From: Berberis thunbergii
Taxonomy: Eukaryota; Streptophyta; Magnoliopsida; Ranunculales; Berberidaceae
Direction: 5' to 3'
DNA: 64,000 nt
NCBI GenBank assembly: GCA_003290165.1
Contig: QNQO01000452.1
Location: 310,001 to 374,000 of the forward strand
Shown: positions 22,431-34,227 of the stretch, one piece after another
Position numbering within the stretch: the first letter of the stretch is position 1
Layout: each line of letters opens with the position of its first letter
Made by a program: the position numbers and the translations under genes
Notes under the pieces: model-generated
The model's input: only the letters and a program-made list of their open reading frames with translations
What the model was told of the DNA's origin: nothing
Database searches by the model: none

Positions 22431-24659
22431 TGCTCCACCACTTGAAGCTTTTCTTCTCTTCCTTCCTTACTTGAACCAAAAAGTCTCTAGGAGAGACTGG
22501 GAGTTAAAAGGCCTCCTAAGAGTCAATGGCGAAGTAAGCAAAAAGTCCAAAAAAAACAAATCAGAAAGGCCAAACTAGAAAATTTGACGAGAGATGGACA
22601 AGGAAAGATGAAAGCTGTGTGTAACCAATAACTTGGTCATGATTTCCTTATGTAGTTCAGGCTCAATATTTCCTTGTAGACAATACTATCTGTTCCTGGT
22701 AAATCTTTTGCTCAGCTGTCTCCTACTAATTTGTCCAAACTACCCTTTGGTCCTATTTATTGTTACGATTTTTTTATTAATTTTTTATATTTGTTATTTT
22801 TTGTGTTTTTTTAGTGGGGTCATAACTGGTATCAATAATTATGATCTTACGTATGAATAATTTCTTAATATCTTGTTCACTAACAACAAAAAAATTTATG
22901 TGTTTGTGGAAAAAAAACATGTTTTTCGGAAAAAGATGTTATTTCAACGATCGAGTCACGGATATCTAACATATTTGTACCTAACAATTTTCCAATTCTA
23001 TCCGCTAGATTCCTTCGTAGAGTTCTTTATACAATTGCAAATATTTTTGGAACACCACTAACTGAGGAACAAATAGTCAATTTAGAATGTACTTTTTAAA
23101 AAAAAAAAAAAAAATTTAGAATGAACTTATTGTCACACAAAACCGGTCTCTCATAGTAAATTGATCCATGGAAGGGGGTAATCAACCAAGGGCTGAGTCA
23201 CTTGAGCGCCTTTACTAATTCTCCTATAATGAATCTTCAATTTGTGATATTATCCGTCACAAATACGTGAACTACTTTAGATCAATTAGTTTTTTTTTTC
23301 TTTACTTTAATTCATTAGAAAGACCAAAAAAAAAAAATTATTTATATTCCGTTGAATCTCAATTTATTTAACATATCAGTTATTAGATGACGTGACTAGT
23401 TATGTTTGTGAGGAGTAGAGGAGCCTATCTTTACCATAAGGAGAAAATCTGATGGTGGAAAAAATCAAAATTTAAATAAAGGATATTAATGAGTTTTAGA
23501 TCCCTTCTTGCAAAGATAAAAGATTTTTGTAGGTGAGATATATGCAGAATATTTTGCAATCTCTGGGATTATACTTTGAATGTTCAAACAGTACTTGTTA
23601 GTTCATCATTATCCAGTTCAAGTGGATGATAACCCTCCAATTTAATATAAGTCTGTTACAAAAAACTAGTATATATCACCAGAAACAGAGTCTATCCATT
23701 TGACTTCTAACCTGTCTACATTTTGTGAATTGTGATTCATATCAACTTGTGTTTAAGACTTTGTGTGTGTTTTATCTTTTGTGATTCATATCAACTTGTT
23801 TTTTAGACTTTTGAGTGTTTCATCTTCTCTTCCTAACATTGATTGCATGAGTTATCCACTCTCCCTCTGAACAAGTCAAGTTTATGTCACTATGTCTAAC
23901 TAGATTTTTGTTTTGGGGCACCACAAGCAATGCTAAATTTATGTTGTATGGGTTCCTATACTTTGTGATCTAATTTCGGTATCGAATATGATCGGAAAAA
24001 AAAGGGGTTTAGATATCGAAAATTAAAAGCTCGGTTTATGATGCACAACTTTACACTTTAAAGCTTAAATGGTTAGACTAAGGCAAATCTATGAATTTCA
24101 GGAATGAAACCTTAGCCTCATCACATGATGAATTACTTATCATAATAAGTGACCCATATGTTGATGAGATATTGCCAATGTGTAATCTTGTGTATCTGGT
24201 CCTAGCTTTTGTGTATTATATTGACTTAAATATCATATGTTAGTCTAAATATTTATGGGGACAATGACATCGACAACGAAGTAGGTTTATTGTTATCAAT
24301 TTAATAATTAAGAAAATAACACCAAAGTTGGGTCAGAAAAAGACGAACATCTTCGGGTCAGAAAAAGAATAAAGAAATCATCAAATTGTACACCATCGAG
24401 CATTTTATGCCCTTAGAAAATAAATTGGATAAGAAATAGTAATTGACTTGATAAATAACACAAGTTGTAACTAAAAATGTAATAGATCTCCATGTTATTC
24501 GTATCAATATCTAATTAATGCTTGCATATTTGAGAGCGAGAAATACTAGGCAAATAAAAAAATGAAATAAAATTTATATTGTACGTTGAAACTAAGTCCT
24601 AACATGCATGATTAGAGCTTCTCGAGAGCCTACAACACTAATTTGTAATTGGGAGAGTG
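22431..24659. other. Upstream region of the STP14-like gene, then AT-rich intergenic
   Basis: The first 200 bp upstream of the start are probably 5' leader and promoter; CT/GA-rich stretches are present, but no TATA box can be fixed. From about 22650 on the sequence is AT-rich with homopolymer runs (for example A and T tracts at 23095-23115, 23290 and 23325) and I recognise no gene, RNA or element. Confidence 0.45.
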
Positions 24660-24667
24660 GTCTGCAT

Positions 24668-25362
24668 TAGGGGTGGGCATTCCATCCCTTGATCCCGTTT
24701 CCGTCTCGATTTTTTCGGGTCTTAATGAGATTGAATAATTTCATTCCGATCCCGTTCCGTCCCGATCTAGAATGGGATGGGATGGGATAGGATGAAGATT
24801 TTCAATCCCGTCTCGTCCTGAACTAATTTTTCAATATTTATTATTAATATTTTTATTTATTTATTTATTTTATGATTGCAATATTTGGATGCCCATACAA
24901 ATTTCCTGATGCATATAACATTTTAGCATCTAAAATTCTCAATGTCATTATGCTATCAACTCATATTTGAAAACCAATTTATTTAATTGTATTTAACTAG
25001 GGTACATTCGATTTCATTGAAAACTTTGGATACTCAACCTATAATATAATTTAATGCATTTCTAGTATCATCTCATTTGCAATGATATATATGCATGAAA
25101 ATTAAACTCTGTGTGAGATTCCAATGACAGCTTCATATGCTTATTATGACATATGTTACATTATGTTTAGTAGATTGCATTGTGGTTTATTATTTCATTT
25201 TCAGCATGATTATGTGTGAATATGCAATTTGTTGAAGATATATTTTAGTTATTGAAATTGCATGATCAATTTGAAAGACACTGATCCCGTCCCGAACCTG
25301 TTTGGAATGAGACGAAGTCGGAATGAATCTATCTCATCCCATCCCATCCGCGCCCACCCCTA
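24668..25362. mobile_element. Non-autonomous hAT-type element, 695 bp
   Basis: Terminal inverted repeats TAGGGGTGGGC (24668-24678 and 25352-25362) are perfect over 11 bp, and the flanks GTCTGCAT (24660-24667) and GTCCGCAT (25363-25370) form an 8-bp target duplication with one mismatch. An 8-bp duplication with TAGGG-type ends is diagnostic of the hAT superfamily. Both ends carry subterminal CATCCC/GTCCCG words. No transposase frame is present, so it depended on an autonomous relative. Confidence 0.9.
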
Positions 25363-25512
25363 GTCCGCATTAGGACCAGGCTTTCTAGAGTTTTTCAAAA
25401 TGCTTATATTTCCTCAATTTTGAATTGCACGCACTTCGGTCAATGACAATTGTTGATTAAATTATTTTACCATCTTGATAGGAGACAACAAAGTTTAGGT
25501 GATCAATGAGAA

Positions 25513-25543
25513 ATTATTATTATTATTATTATTATTATTGTTT
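25513..25543. repeat. ATT trinucleotide microsatellite
   Basis: Nine or ten consecutive ATT units lie between the two hAT-type elements. Confidence 0.85.
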
Positions 25544-25877
25544 TGTGAGGATAGCCGACAATTGAGTAGACATAGCACCTACTTGTTGACAAAATGATGT
25601 AATTTTATCCATTGCAAATGATATAGCCTGACTTTTATTTATTTATTGTGGTATTGGTTTGAGATTCGAAGTTGTCAAGAACATGCGTTGCTGTAGTTCA
25701 AATTAATTGTGAGATGAATTTAACCTAAAGAACGGATCTTATGCAAAGCTTTCTAACATTGCTAATCAACTTTATGCACTTTGATCAGAAGAGGGGTGGA
25801 AAAATTAATCATAAATTTGTAAGTTCTTATTTTTAATTTTTTTAACGGTTATACGCCTAGGATATTGTTACCAGAAC

Positions 25878-26312
25878 TAGGGCTGAAAATCGAATCGACG
25901 GTTCGGTTTTTCACTTAAACCATGAACCGAACCGACTTATGTCGGTTTTAAAATTTTCAAACCAAAACCGAACCAACTATTAACAAAACCGATCCAAAAC
26001 TAAACCGATTATAATTTATGCAAACCGTAACCGAACCGACTAAAATCAAACCAAAACCAAAATAAAACCGAACCGACCGACTATTTTAAACATATTGTAT
26101 TATTTACATATAAAATATATATTATTTATTATATATATTCGGTCGGTTCGGTTTGGTTGGTTAAAATCACATAGAAACCAAAAACCGAACCAACCATTTC
26201 GGTTTTGAATTTTTTAAAACCGAAACCGATCCGAACCGAACCGAACCGATTGGTTCGGTTTAGATCGGTTCGATCGATTTAACCGATTTGATCAGTTTTT
26301 TGTTCAGCCCTA
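25878..26312. mobile_element. Non-autonomous hAT-type element, 435 bp
   Basis: Terminal inverted repeats TAGGGCTGAA are perfect over 10 bp, and the flanking 8-bp target duplication ACCAGAAC is exact (25870-25877 and 26313-26320). The interior is made of many copies of CCGAACCGA and CGGTTCGGTTT words on both strands. These subterminal repeats are the usual transposase docking sites in hAT elements. No coding capacity. The exact duplication suggests a fairly young insertion. Confidence 0.93.
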
Positions 26313-26599
26313 ACCAGAACACTCAAAAAGAGTTGGAACTCTTATAAGAAGCCAGTGAAAACTTGAACTTGAACATTTAAAAGACCGCAACCATTCACAA
26401 ACAACAAAGATAAAACATAAACTAATATGAAATGAATAGATCAAAACCAACCACAAATCATCCACATCTGCAATCCTTCACACCGATCAACTAAAATTCT
26501 AAACGATTTATTTATTGAGATCATCTAACGTGTGAACCGTTATATTACGAGCTACTAACATTTTTTAATTAAAAATTCAATTTTTATGTATTAAGAAAG

Positions 26600-26975
26600 T
26601 GGTGATTATGCTATAGCGGTGGTGGTGGTGGTGATAGTGGTATTGATGATGGTGGTGGTTGTGATGGTTTTGTTATAGTGACAGTAACAACGATTATGGT
26701 AATATTAGTAAAGGTGGTATCGGTTGTGGGTGACTATGCTATGGTAGTGGTATTGATGGTGGCGGTGGTTGTGGTAGTAGCAGGGTTGGCAGTTGTTGTG
26801 GTAGTGGCAGTAGCAGCAGTGGTGGTTGTTTTGGTGTCGTGATGGTGGCACACAATGACGGAGCGGGTGGTGGTGGAGGCGACAACGGCGGCGTGGTGAT
26901 GGTGACAGTATGGTGATGATGGTGATGGTGATGGCGATGGCGATGACGGTAGCTATGGAGGTGGTGGTGGTTGGA
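26600..26975 (+). repeat. GGT/GTG-rich imperfect simple repeat
   Basis: Long runs of GGTGGTGGTGATAGTGG-type triplets, with GGTGATGGTGATGGCGATGG near 26920-26945. It resembles the tract at 2.46-2.83 kb. No gene is implied. Confidence 0.7.
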
Positions 26976-27496
26976 GTGTTTATGAAAGAGTTGAGAGTAG
27001 AATTCGGGTAAGAGGAGAGTTTTGCAAAGTGATGCAGAAGATTTTCTTCCGCAAAGCTTTAAATTTTTTTATAACTAAGAGATGCGGAGGTATTGAATTC
27101 AAATTCTAATAACTGTTTTTTGCAAAGTCAACTAAGCACCCAAATTTATATAACCTTCGTAAACTTTTACATTATGCATTCTCTTACAGTGTACCAAGCG
27201 GAACCTTAGAACTTCAACAATAAGTAGTCTTGGAGGTTTTGGGAGGCTTTCGTCGAACATTTTCTTATAAATTTTGGCTTGATAGTCTTCGATCTCACAC
27301 AGAAAATGAAATTTCCCTCCAAGGCTTGCTTACAGGCAAGATTTAAAAGAGGTGAGCATGCATGCCTAGTCATTAAGTCGCTATTGTTGTTGTAGTCTGG
27401 GTGGGAAATCCGAGATACACAAACCATGCATTTCTCATTGTTTCCCTCGATGCATACCTCCAAAATCTCCTATGTCTCCTTACCTCTCTGCCTCCC
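26976..27496. other. Intergenic or 5' flank of the LETM1-like pseudogene
   Basis: Short frames occur on both strands (27206-27463 minus, 27401-27656 plus) without known domains. Nothing else is recognised. Confidence 0.35.
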
Positions 27497-28783
27497 ATGC
27501 TTTGCTCTCCTCCAATGGCCCCCCTTTCACCCACCCAGTTCTCCATTTTCACCAAATCTTCACAAACTCTCCACTTCAGTGTGTGTAAGGCTTCTTACCC
27601 ATTTCTCCTATGTACTTGATTATGTCGAATACTTAGATTTAGTTGATGGCATGTAATGTGTAATATTTGAGTAAGATTTCTCATTTTAACTCAAAAATGG
27701 GTCTGTATCTGTTTGTTGGAATTCTCACTCCACAAGTTCATCACTTGTAGCACTTGCCATATTATTATACATAAACTTTTGTTTTGAAATTATTTGAGTT
27801 TTTATGTTTTCTCTTGAATTTTTTGCGACTCGGGGTTGTTCATAATCTACTTTTTTTCATGTAGGAGAAGTTCCCCTGACAAATTCAACACAAAAAGGTC
27901 ATCCCCAATTTGACGACATGCCTTGTTTTAGTGAAGAAGAAACCATGGAAGTTGAACAAGATGGAACAAGGAAACCTTGGATTACAAGGGGCTATGCCAT
28001 TGTTCAGATTCTTATGTACTTGTCACGAATCAGTTTCATCGGTGAATCCAATGAGCTGGTTTTTTATAAGATGTTTCTGCCTGTGACTTCCTCTGCTACT
28101 TCGGATAAAACCAGTAATGGGAGGGAGGTCCTCGTAGACAAAAGTAACAATTCTGAAGCAAGTTTTAATTAGGTAGATGATCTGGTTCAAGTATTACATA
28201 AGTCTGCAAGAAGCTTTTCGAATGCAATTAAACGCCACGAATTGGCTAGAAGCGATGCAGTGTTTGCCAAGGCATGGGTTGGAGTGGATGTGCATGCATG
28301 GCATAAGCATACAGCGTATCAGGTAGGCTTCAACTTCTATCATATTTATTTTACATGCTTACTTTACATGATGAAGTGCATTTTCCGGCTTCAGAACTAG
28401 TATGTAGCAACGTATATCTGAAATCCGAGCTGAAAGGAGGGAATAAGATAGTGAAATCCATAAACAACGCCAACAAGTGCTTTCAACTAGTTAGACTTGT
28501 GCCGGATGGTATGACAAGTCGATGGTTCAGACTCTCCTAATGGCAATTAACTGGTTTCTGTGACAACTAGTTTTCTAACACTCATTGTAATCTTTCAAGA
28601 CAAAAGAAGATTCTCATTAGAAAACTAGTAGTTTATTTTTGCCAGCTTGTTTAGCTTCTAAGATACAATTAAGATATAGTCTTATAGATATGGATATGGA
28701 GATTGTTCCTCTGTGTGCTTGTGCTTGTGCAGGCAGCAGTTATGCTTTATTAAGACACATAAGTGAGGTTCTTGCTTCCAAAT

Positions 28784-29452
28784 TGTTGAATATTACATTG
28801 CCAACCAAAATAGAAAAATATAGAATAGTCTAGAAAGTCCCGAAGTGTACTAAAAGATTCCGGAAGGGTCCGGAAGAATATGGAAAATTGTGAAACACAC
28901 CGGAGTATTCCGGAAGAGTCCGGAACATTATGGAGAACTCATAAACGTTCTAGAAGAGTCTAGGACCTTATAGTATGTACTAGGTCATCCTAGAGCCTAG
29001 TGGAGACATGTACTTAGTACTAGAGCATGGTAGAATACTCTAGAAGTCTTTGTATCTAGAGAAGTTCTTGTGTAGGCTTGAGTTTGTAAGAATTCTCTAG
29101 ATCACTCATGTACTTATCTAGTAACTAGTAGAATCTAGAACCTTCCCATAAGGAGGTGGAAGGTTAAGCTAAGTAGTATAAATAGGAGAAGGGATCATTT
29201 GTTTCATGTATCCCACAAGAAAGCATCCTACTAAGAAGAGATCCCAAAATAGAATTAAAGAGAGTGTTCCTTTTGTAAAGCTATCTAGTTCAATAAAATA
29301 GTTTGTTCTTAAGTCCCTTGTGAGTTCTTATCGAAGTCCCTCTTCAAAGTTTCTTGTGTCGAGTGCTTCTTTGATTTATATAGTTAAGGCTATTATATTG
29401 TTGTGTATTCATTATAATACCAACCATATTGTAGCCCAATTTATCCCCAACA
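28784..29452 (+). repeat. 5' LTR of the plus-strand copia element
   Basis: 669 bp, TGTTG...CAACA, with an interior rich in TCTAGAA and CCGGAAGA words. A TATA-like AGTATAAATAGG stretch lies near 29172-29183, a likely LTR promoter. Confidence 0.85.
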
Positions 29453-29531
29453 TTTGGTATCAGAGCGAGTTTGATCCAATACAACTATCGAAGTCTCTTG
29501 GTGTTACTCTGTCCAATGTATTTGTAAAATC

Positions 29532-30506
29532 ATGGCAGATTTTACTATGTCCATTGAGAAGCTCAATGGTAACAACTATGGATCATGGAGTACTCGTATG
29601 AAATTCTATCTGCTTGGATAAGATTTATGGGATATTGTCAATGGAAGTGACACAACACCACCAAGGGAGCCAAGAAGCACAATCTCAACCTCGGAGACGA
29701 CACCATCGACACCGGCACGACAAGAAGGTCCTGCTAAAAAATTCGACCCTGACGAGTTGAATAAATGGAAGGTTAAGGCTGGTAAAGCCATGTATGCCTT
29801 AACAGTAGCTGTTGAAGATGAATTCTTGGAGCGGATTAAAGATGTTAGAACGCCGAAGGAAGAGTGGGACACTTTGGCATCAATCTTTGCAAAGAAAAAT
29901 GATGCGAAGTTACAAAGGCTCGAAAATGAGCTTTTGGGAATCTCCCAGAGGAATATGTCAGTGAGTGAATATTTCTCAAAAGTGAAGTCTTTGTGTGACG
30001 AGATTTCGAAGCTAGATCCGGAGAATGGTATTACACAAACAAGGATGAAACGAATTATCATCCATGGGTTGAAGCCGGAGTACAAGAGTATTGTCACGGC
30101 AACTCGAGGCTGGGCCACCGAACCAACATTAGCAGATCTTGAGAATTTGCTAATTAATGAAGAGGATCTAGAGAAATCCATGTCTAGCAAAGCTACCTCC
30201 CAAGAAGAAACTGCCTTGTTCACTAATAACAGAGGCCGACGAGGACGAGGTCAAGGTAGAGGACGTGGTGTAGGGAGATTCAACAATGAAGATCAAGATG
30301 AACGACAAAGTCATGGTAGAGGTTACCAGTCTGCAGGGGGAGCTCGAGGAACTCCAAATAGAGGAGGAGGAAGAAACCAGAACAAATGGCAACCAAAACA
30401 TTGGCAAAGTGGTGAATGTTTTAATTGCGGAAAGAAGGGACATTACGCAAGGGATTGTTGGTCTAAGAAAGTTGAAGGAAATATTGCAACATCCTCCAAG
30501 AATTAG
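29532..30506 (+). pseudogene. Copia gag with one internal stop
   Basis: A MADFTMSIEKLNG start leads into the UBN2-type copia gag (WDTLASIFAKKNDAKLQRLE, then MSVSEYFSKVKSLCDEIS), an arginine/glycine-rich linker, and the zinc knuckle near the C-terminus. TAA at 29619-29621 interrupts it at codon 30; everything after that is open for 294 codons. Gag packages the element RNA in cytoplasmic particles. Confidence 0.85.
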
Positions 30507-32130
30507 AGTCATGGAGAAAAAGATTGGGACTTAGATACATCCTTCCTTGTGGAGGAGGTTCATGTTGATACACAAGAGTTACAAGAAAAGCTTCAAATGA
30601 AGTTAAAAGACTCAAGTGAATTGGAGGAACGAAGGTCCACAACAGATGGGGAATCCCAAGAGCAAGAGCTGCAATCCAAAACAAGAAGTCCTTGGAAGAC
30701 AGGCATACATGAGACACCAGAGGAGGTGCATATTAGTCAGCCAGAGATGCAACAGGAAGAGCAGGCACAAGGTGAGTTGCGAAGGTCTACAAGAGTGAGA
30801 AGACCAAATCCAAAGTACATAGATGCTGCCTATGCTGAGCTCAAAGAGCCAACTACCTTCCAAGAATCCTCAAAGAGTCTAGAGTGGAGAAAGGCTATGG
30901 AAGAGGAGATTATGGCCCTGAAGCAGAATCAAACATGGGATTTAGTACCAAAGCCTGAAGGCGTGAAACCAATATCCTGCAAATGGGTTTACAAGTTGAA
31001 GATTCGCCCTGATGGAACGATAGAGCGATACAAGGCTCGGTTGGTTGCTCGTGGGTTTTCTCAAGAGTATGGCATTGATTACGATGAGACATTTAGTCTG
31101 GTGGCTAAGATTACTACCGTACGAGTCTTACTAGCCATTGCAGCTAGTAAATCATGGATATTGTGGCAGATGGATGTGAAGAATGATTTTCTACATGGAG
31201 AGCTTGATCGGGACATCTATATTGATCAACCTCAAGGATTTATCAATCATGAGAAGCCAGAGTATGTGTGCAAGTTGAAGAAAGCACTATATGGCTTAAA
31301 ACAGGCACCAAGAGCTTGGTACGGAAAGATTGCAGAATTCCTAGTTCAAAGTGGTTATCCTGTTGCCCCAGCAGATTTGAGCTTATTCGTGAAAGCTCAA
31401 GGAGGTAAGCTAGCAATTGTACTTGTATATGTGGATGACTTAATTATCACTGGAGATGATACCAGCGAAATCCAACGAACAAGGGAGAACCTGTTAGTAC
31501 GATTCCAAATGAAGGAGCTTGGAGAGTTGAAACACTTTCTCGGTTTGGAAGTCGAAAGAACCGATAATGGCATATTCCTTTGTCAACGGAAGTATGCAAG
31601 AAATCTACTTTCAAAGTTTCGAATGCTCGAGTGCATGCCAGTATCAACACCAATGGAGTCGAACTTGAAGCTATGCACCGATGAGGGAAAGGAGTTGGAA
31701 GATACAACAATGTATCGCCAAATAGTAGGTAGCCTTATCTACCTAACTCTATCTAGACCAGATATTTCATTTGTCGTCGGAGTCGTCAGCAGGTTCATGC
31801 AAACTCCAAGAAAGCCACATCTAGAAGTCGTGAGAAGAATCATGAGGTATATCAAGGGCACACAGGAATTGGGACTCTTCTACGAAAAAGGAGTACAATG
31901 TAAGATCATTGGTTATTGTGATGCCGACTATGCTGGAGATCATGATACTCACCGCTCAACTACAAGTTATATTTTCAGTCTTGGTTCAGGAGTTATCTCA
32001 TAGTGCAGCAAGAGACAACCAACCGTGTCCCTATCAACGACGGAGGCAGAGTATAGAGCAGGTGCCATGGGTGCACGAGAATGTGCTTGGTTGACACAAC
32101 TTATGAAGGATTTGAAACAGCCAATCGAAG
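30507..32130 (+). pseudogene. Copia reverse transcriptase and RNase H
   Basis: An open stretch of 484 codons (30549-32003) encodes the RVT_2 reverse transcriptase: [55 protein letters not shown], and the catalytic YVDD box in [14 protein letters not shown] near 31420-31445. RNase H starts with [13 protein letters not shown] at 32001-32003 replaces the usual tryptophan before CSKRQPTVSLSTTEAEY, and the frame then continues to QPIEA at about 32130, where the element is cut. It would be a reverse transcriptase without its protease and integrase. Confidence 0.88.
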
Positions 32131-32841
32131 CATGTTGGTCCGACTAGTCTTTCTTCCAGTCTCCTCGATCACGGACCCTCCAACAGCACTCTCTTTGTTT
32201 CCCGACATGATCAGATTGCTCCGCACCTAACCTTCGTACACACAGCAGCTGGCACAACGCAACTTCAGCAAGACCGCCCCTACGATCGTCGCTGCTCTGA
32301 TACCACGTGTCACGTGCTAACCTTTTTCCCTTGGCTAACACGCTGCCCACTAGCGTCACACTCCCGTCAGACTAACTAGTCAAGGCACTTCGATGCTTGG
32401 CTAATGCTACGTGATGCTACGGCACAAGTGTTTAGGCTTTTTGAAAGAATGCTTTGTATTGCTTGAGAGAGTTGTACAAGTGTTTCTATTCATCATCTGT
32501 ACAAATGAATGCCAAGGCCTATTTATAGGCCCTTAAAGTCCTAGAGGTTTTTAGCCTAGAACCTTCTACAATCCTCCTTCAAATGAGTATTCTCTATGCA
32601 TCTAGAAAGTTCTCACCTCCAAAGGAACCAGAAAATACAAGGAGACTTTTAGAAAATACTATACAAATTTGTACATGAGTGTTCTAGACTCATCCATGCT
32701 AGAACACTCTAGAGAAAGCTAAGCTAGAATGTCCAAGAGCACTCTAGAACCTTCCGGCAGCATCTCGAAAAGCTTGCTGCTCCATCGGGATTCCTGACTT
32801 GGCAATAATCCAAATGACTGATTTTGCTGGCTTCATCAACA
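32131..32841 (-). mobile_element. Second copia element, 5' fragment, inverted
   Basis: On the minus strand this is an LTR of 534 bp (32841-32308, TGTTGATGAAG to GTGACA), a primer-binding site TGGTATCAGAGC (32305-32294), and the start of gag at the ATG at 32208 (MSGNKESAVGGSVIEETGRK). It stops where the plus-strand element's RNase H begins, so the two fragments meet inner end to inner end. The LTR differs from the neighbour's, so this is a different copia family. Its TATA-like box TATAAATAGG lies near 32520-32529 (minus). Confidence 0.8.
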
Positions 32842-33300
32842 GGGAGCTGCTTAAAGATTTATCCCTCAGCCTGTAATACCTTTAGAAAATCGAGGTATAA
32901 AAAATGCTTTGGAGTTGCCTGTGGCACACAAAAATATGCTTATTATGTGATTAGGGTGAGCAAAGAATTAAAGGGTGTACATATCTCTAGAATGTGAGAG
33001 GTACTTGCTGTCGTTTCAGTCTACAACATCGTTTCTTGTACTCTATTTTTATATTTGCATGAAGCTGAGGTATTACAGATAATTTCATGGTTATGGCTGA
33101 CATTGGACTCAGATGCAATGGATGCAATAAGTTTTATGGTGGTGGATTGTAACGTTGAAGAAATTAAACCAGAATGTCAGAGCTTTTTCAAGAAATACAC
33201 CAACAAGCTGATAGCTTCAAGCAGTGTAAGGTCAACAATCCTCTTATTGTTATATGTCACTTGATGTGGTTGAAATCAGACGCTAAGATTAACAATTGAA
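32842..33300 (+). other. Exon-like segment of unknown origin
   Basis: Between the copia fragment and the 3' exons of the LETM1-like pseudogene, 33091-33228 reads open as DAMDAISFMVVDCNVEEIKP and onwards, with a possible donor after CAGTGTAAG near 33228. It could be a decayed LETM1-like exon or a fragment from another gene; I cannot place it in a family. Confidence 0.3.
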
Positions 33301-34227
33301 CTATGATGAAGGCTGTAATGGTAGGCACCCAATTACTCTTCATCGACATTTCAATCTCTATGGGCTTGTTGCAAAGAGACTACGTGGTCACAAGCTTACA
33401 GAGAGGGAAAGGAAGAAGCTAGCAAGAACATTGGCTGATTCCGCGTTGGTTATCCCAGTTACAATCCTTATGCTACTTCCTGTGAGTGCACATTTTGCAT
33501 CCTTCCATTTTCCCATCTCTCAAAGTTTCAACAAATATGTTAATCTATACATGATCAGTTGCAATTATGATCTAAATAATTAATCATTCACTGCAAAATT
33601 CAAAGTAACACACCTACACGCTCTGAGGGTCACATTATGGATGACATAATAAGCATTAATTCTATTAATCCAATTCATCCCCATTTTTTTATGCCAGGAC
33701 AAAATTATGTCCAACTCAAACTTTTATTTTTATGGTTCTAACAATCTCCTGTTATGATCCATTGATTAAATCTTTTATCCTTAGACTCACTCACAGATAC
33801 TAGCTTTCCTAGTCTTACTAATAATGCATCTCTGATTTCTCATCTCTACTAACTTATTTTGCAACGGGCCACCAACGGATGGCACAAACCAGTACTAGTT
33901 GTCTACATAATTGACAGTAGTCTGCTTGTTCAATTTACATATGGTTTCTCTTTCTATGCAGATATCAGCTGTAGGCCATGCTGCCTTGTTTGTTGCAATC
34001 AAGAAATACATCCCATGCTTGGTAATTCACTATCAACCTACCAGGGAATTCATGACCGACAATCATTTTTTCTTTTGATTGTTCTCATTTCACAATGTGT
34101 TTGAAAACAGATTCCTTCTAAGTACGCGTCAAAGAGACTGGACATAGTGAAGCAACTAAATAGAACTAAGAAGATGGAAGTTCAGTCATGGAGCAACCTT
34201 GAAGATTTGACCTCAATAGTGTCTTAA

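Larger units (their letters stand above)
28784..32130 (+). mobile_element. Ty1/copia element, 3'-truncated, protease and integrase deleted
   Basis: The 5' LTR (28784-29452) begins TGTTG and ends CAACA and is followed two bases later by the tRNA-iMet primer-binding site TGGTATCAGAGC (29455-29466). Gag starts at the ATG at 29532, has a TAA at 29619-29621, and ends with zinc knuckle CFNCGKKGHYARDC at 30418-30459. After the gag stop (30504-30506) the same frame goes almost at once into the region before the reverse transcriptase, so protease and integrase have been removed without a change of frame. No 3' LTR was found: the sequence stops inside RNase H at about 32130, where an inverted second copia fragment begins. 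The five bases before the LTR are CAAAT, but no partner duplication survives. Confidence 0.88.
27497..34227 (+). pseudogene. LETM1-like gene, broken by retroelements and frameshifts
   Basis: Exons read as the plant LETM1-like family (Arabidopsis At3g11560/At5g06220 type, as recalled). Exon 27865-28322 gives GESNELVFYKMFLP, DKSNNSEASF, a TAG stop at 28170-28172 where the family has glutamine, then VDDLVQVLHKSARSFS and GVDVHAWHKHTAYQ. The next exon starts at 28733 with a one-base frameshift (YALLRHISEV) and is cut at 28783 by a copia LTR. The large middle part of the protein is missing. The 3' exons survive: about 33310-33481 (VGTQLLFIDI, then after a frameshift GHKLTERERKKLARTLAD and VIPVTILMLLP), 33962-34021 (ISAVGHAALFVAIKKYIPCL) and 34111-34227 (QLNRTKKMEVQSWSNLEDLT, stop). 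The RERKKL-RT-AD-LVP-type core is homologous to the LETM1 core near its membrane segment. A serine-rich first exon around 27497-27582 is possible but weak. Confidence 0.8.

Noticed and set aside
30168..30512. 114-codon serine-rich minus-strand frame
   Set aside because: It is the reverse of the arginine/glycine-rich gag linker.
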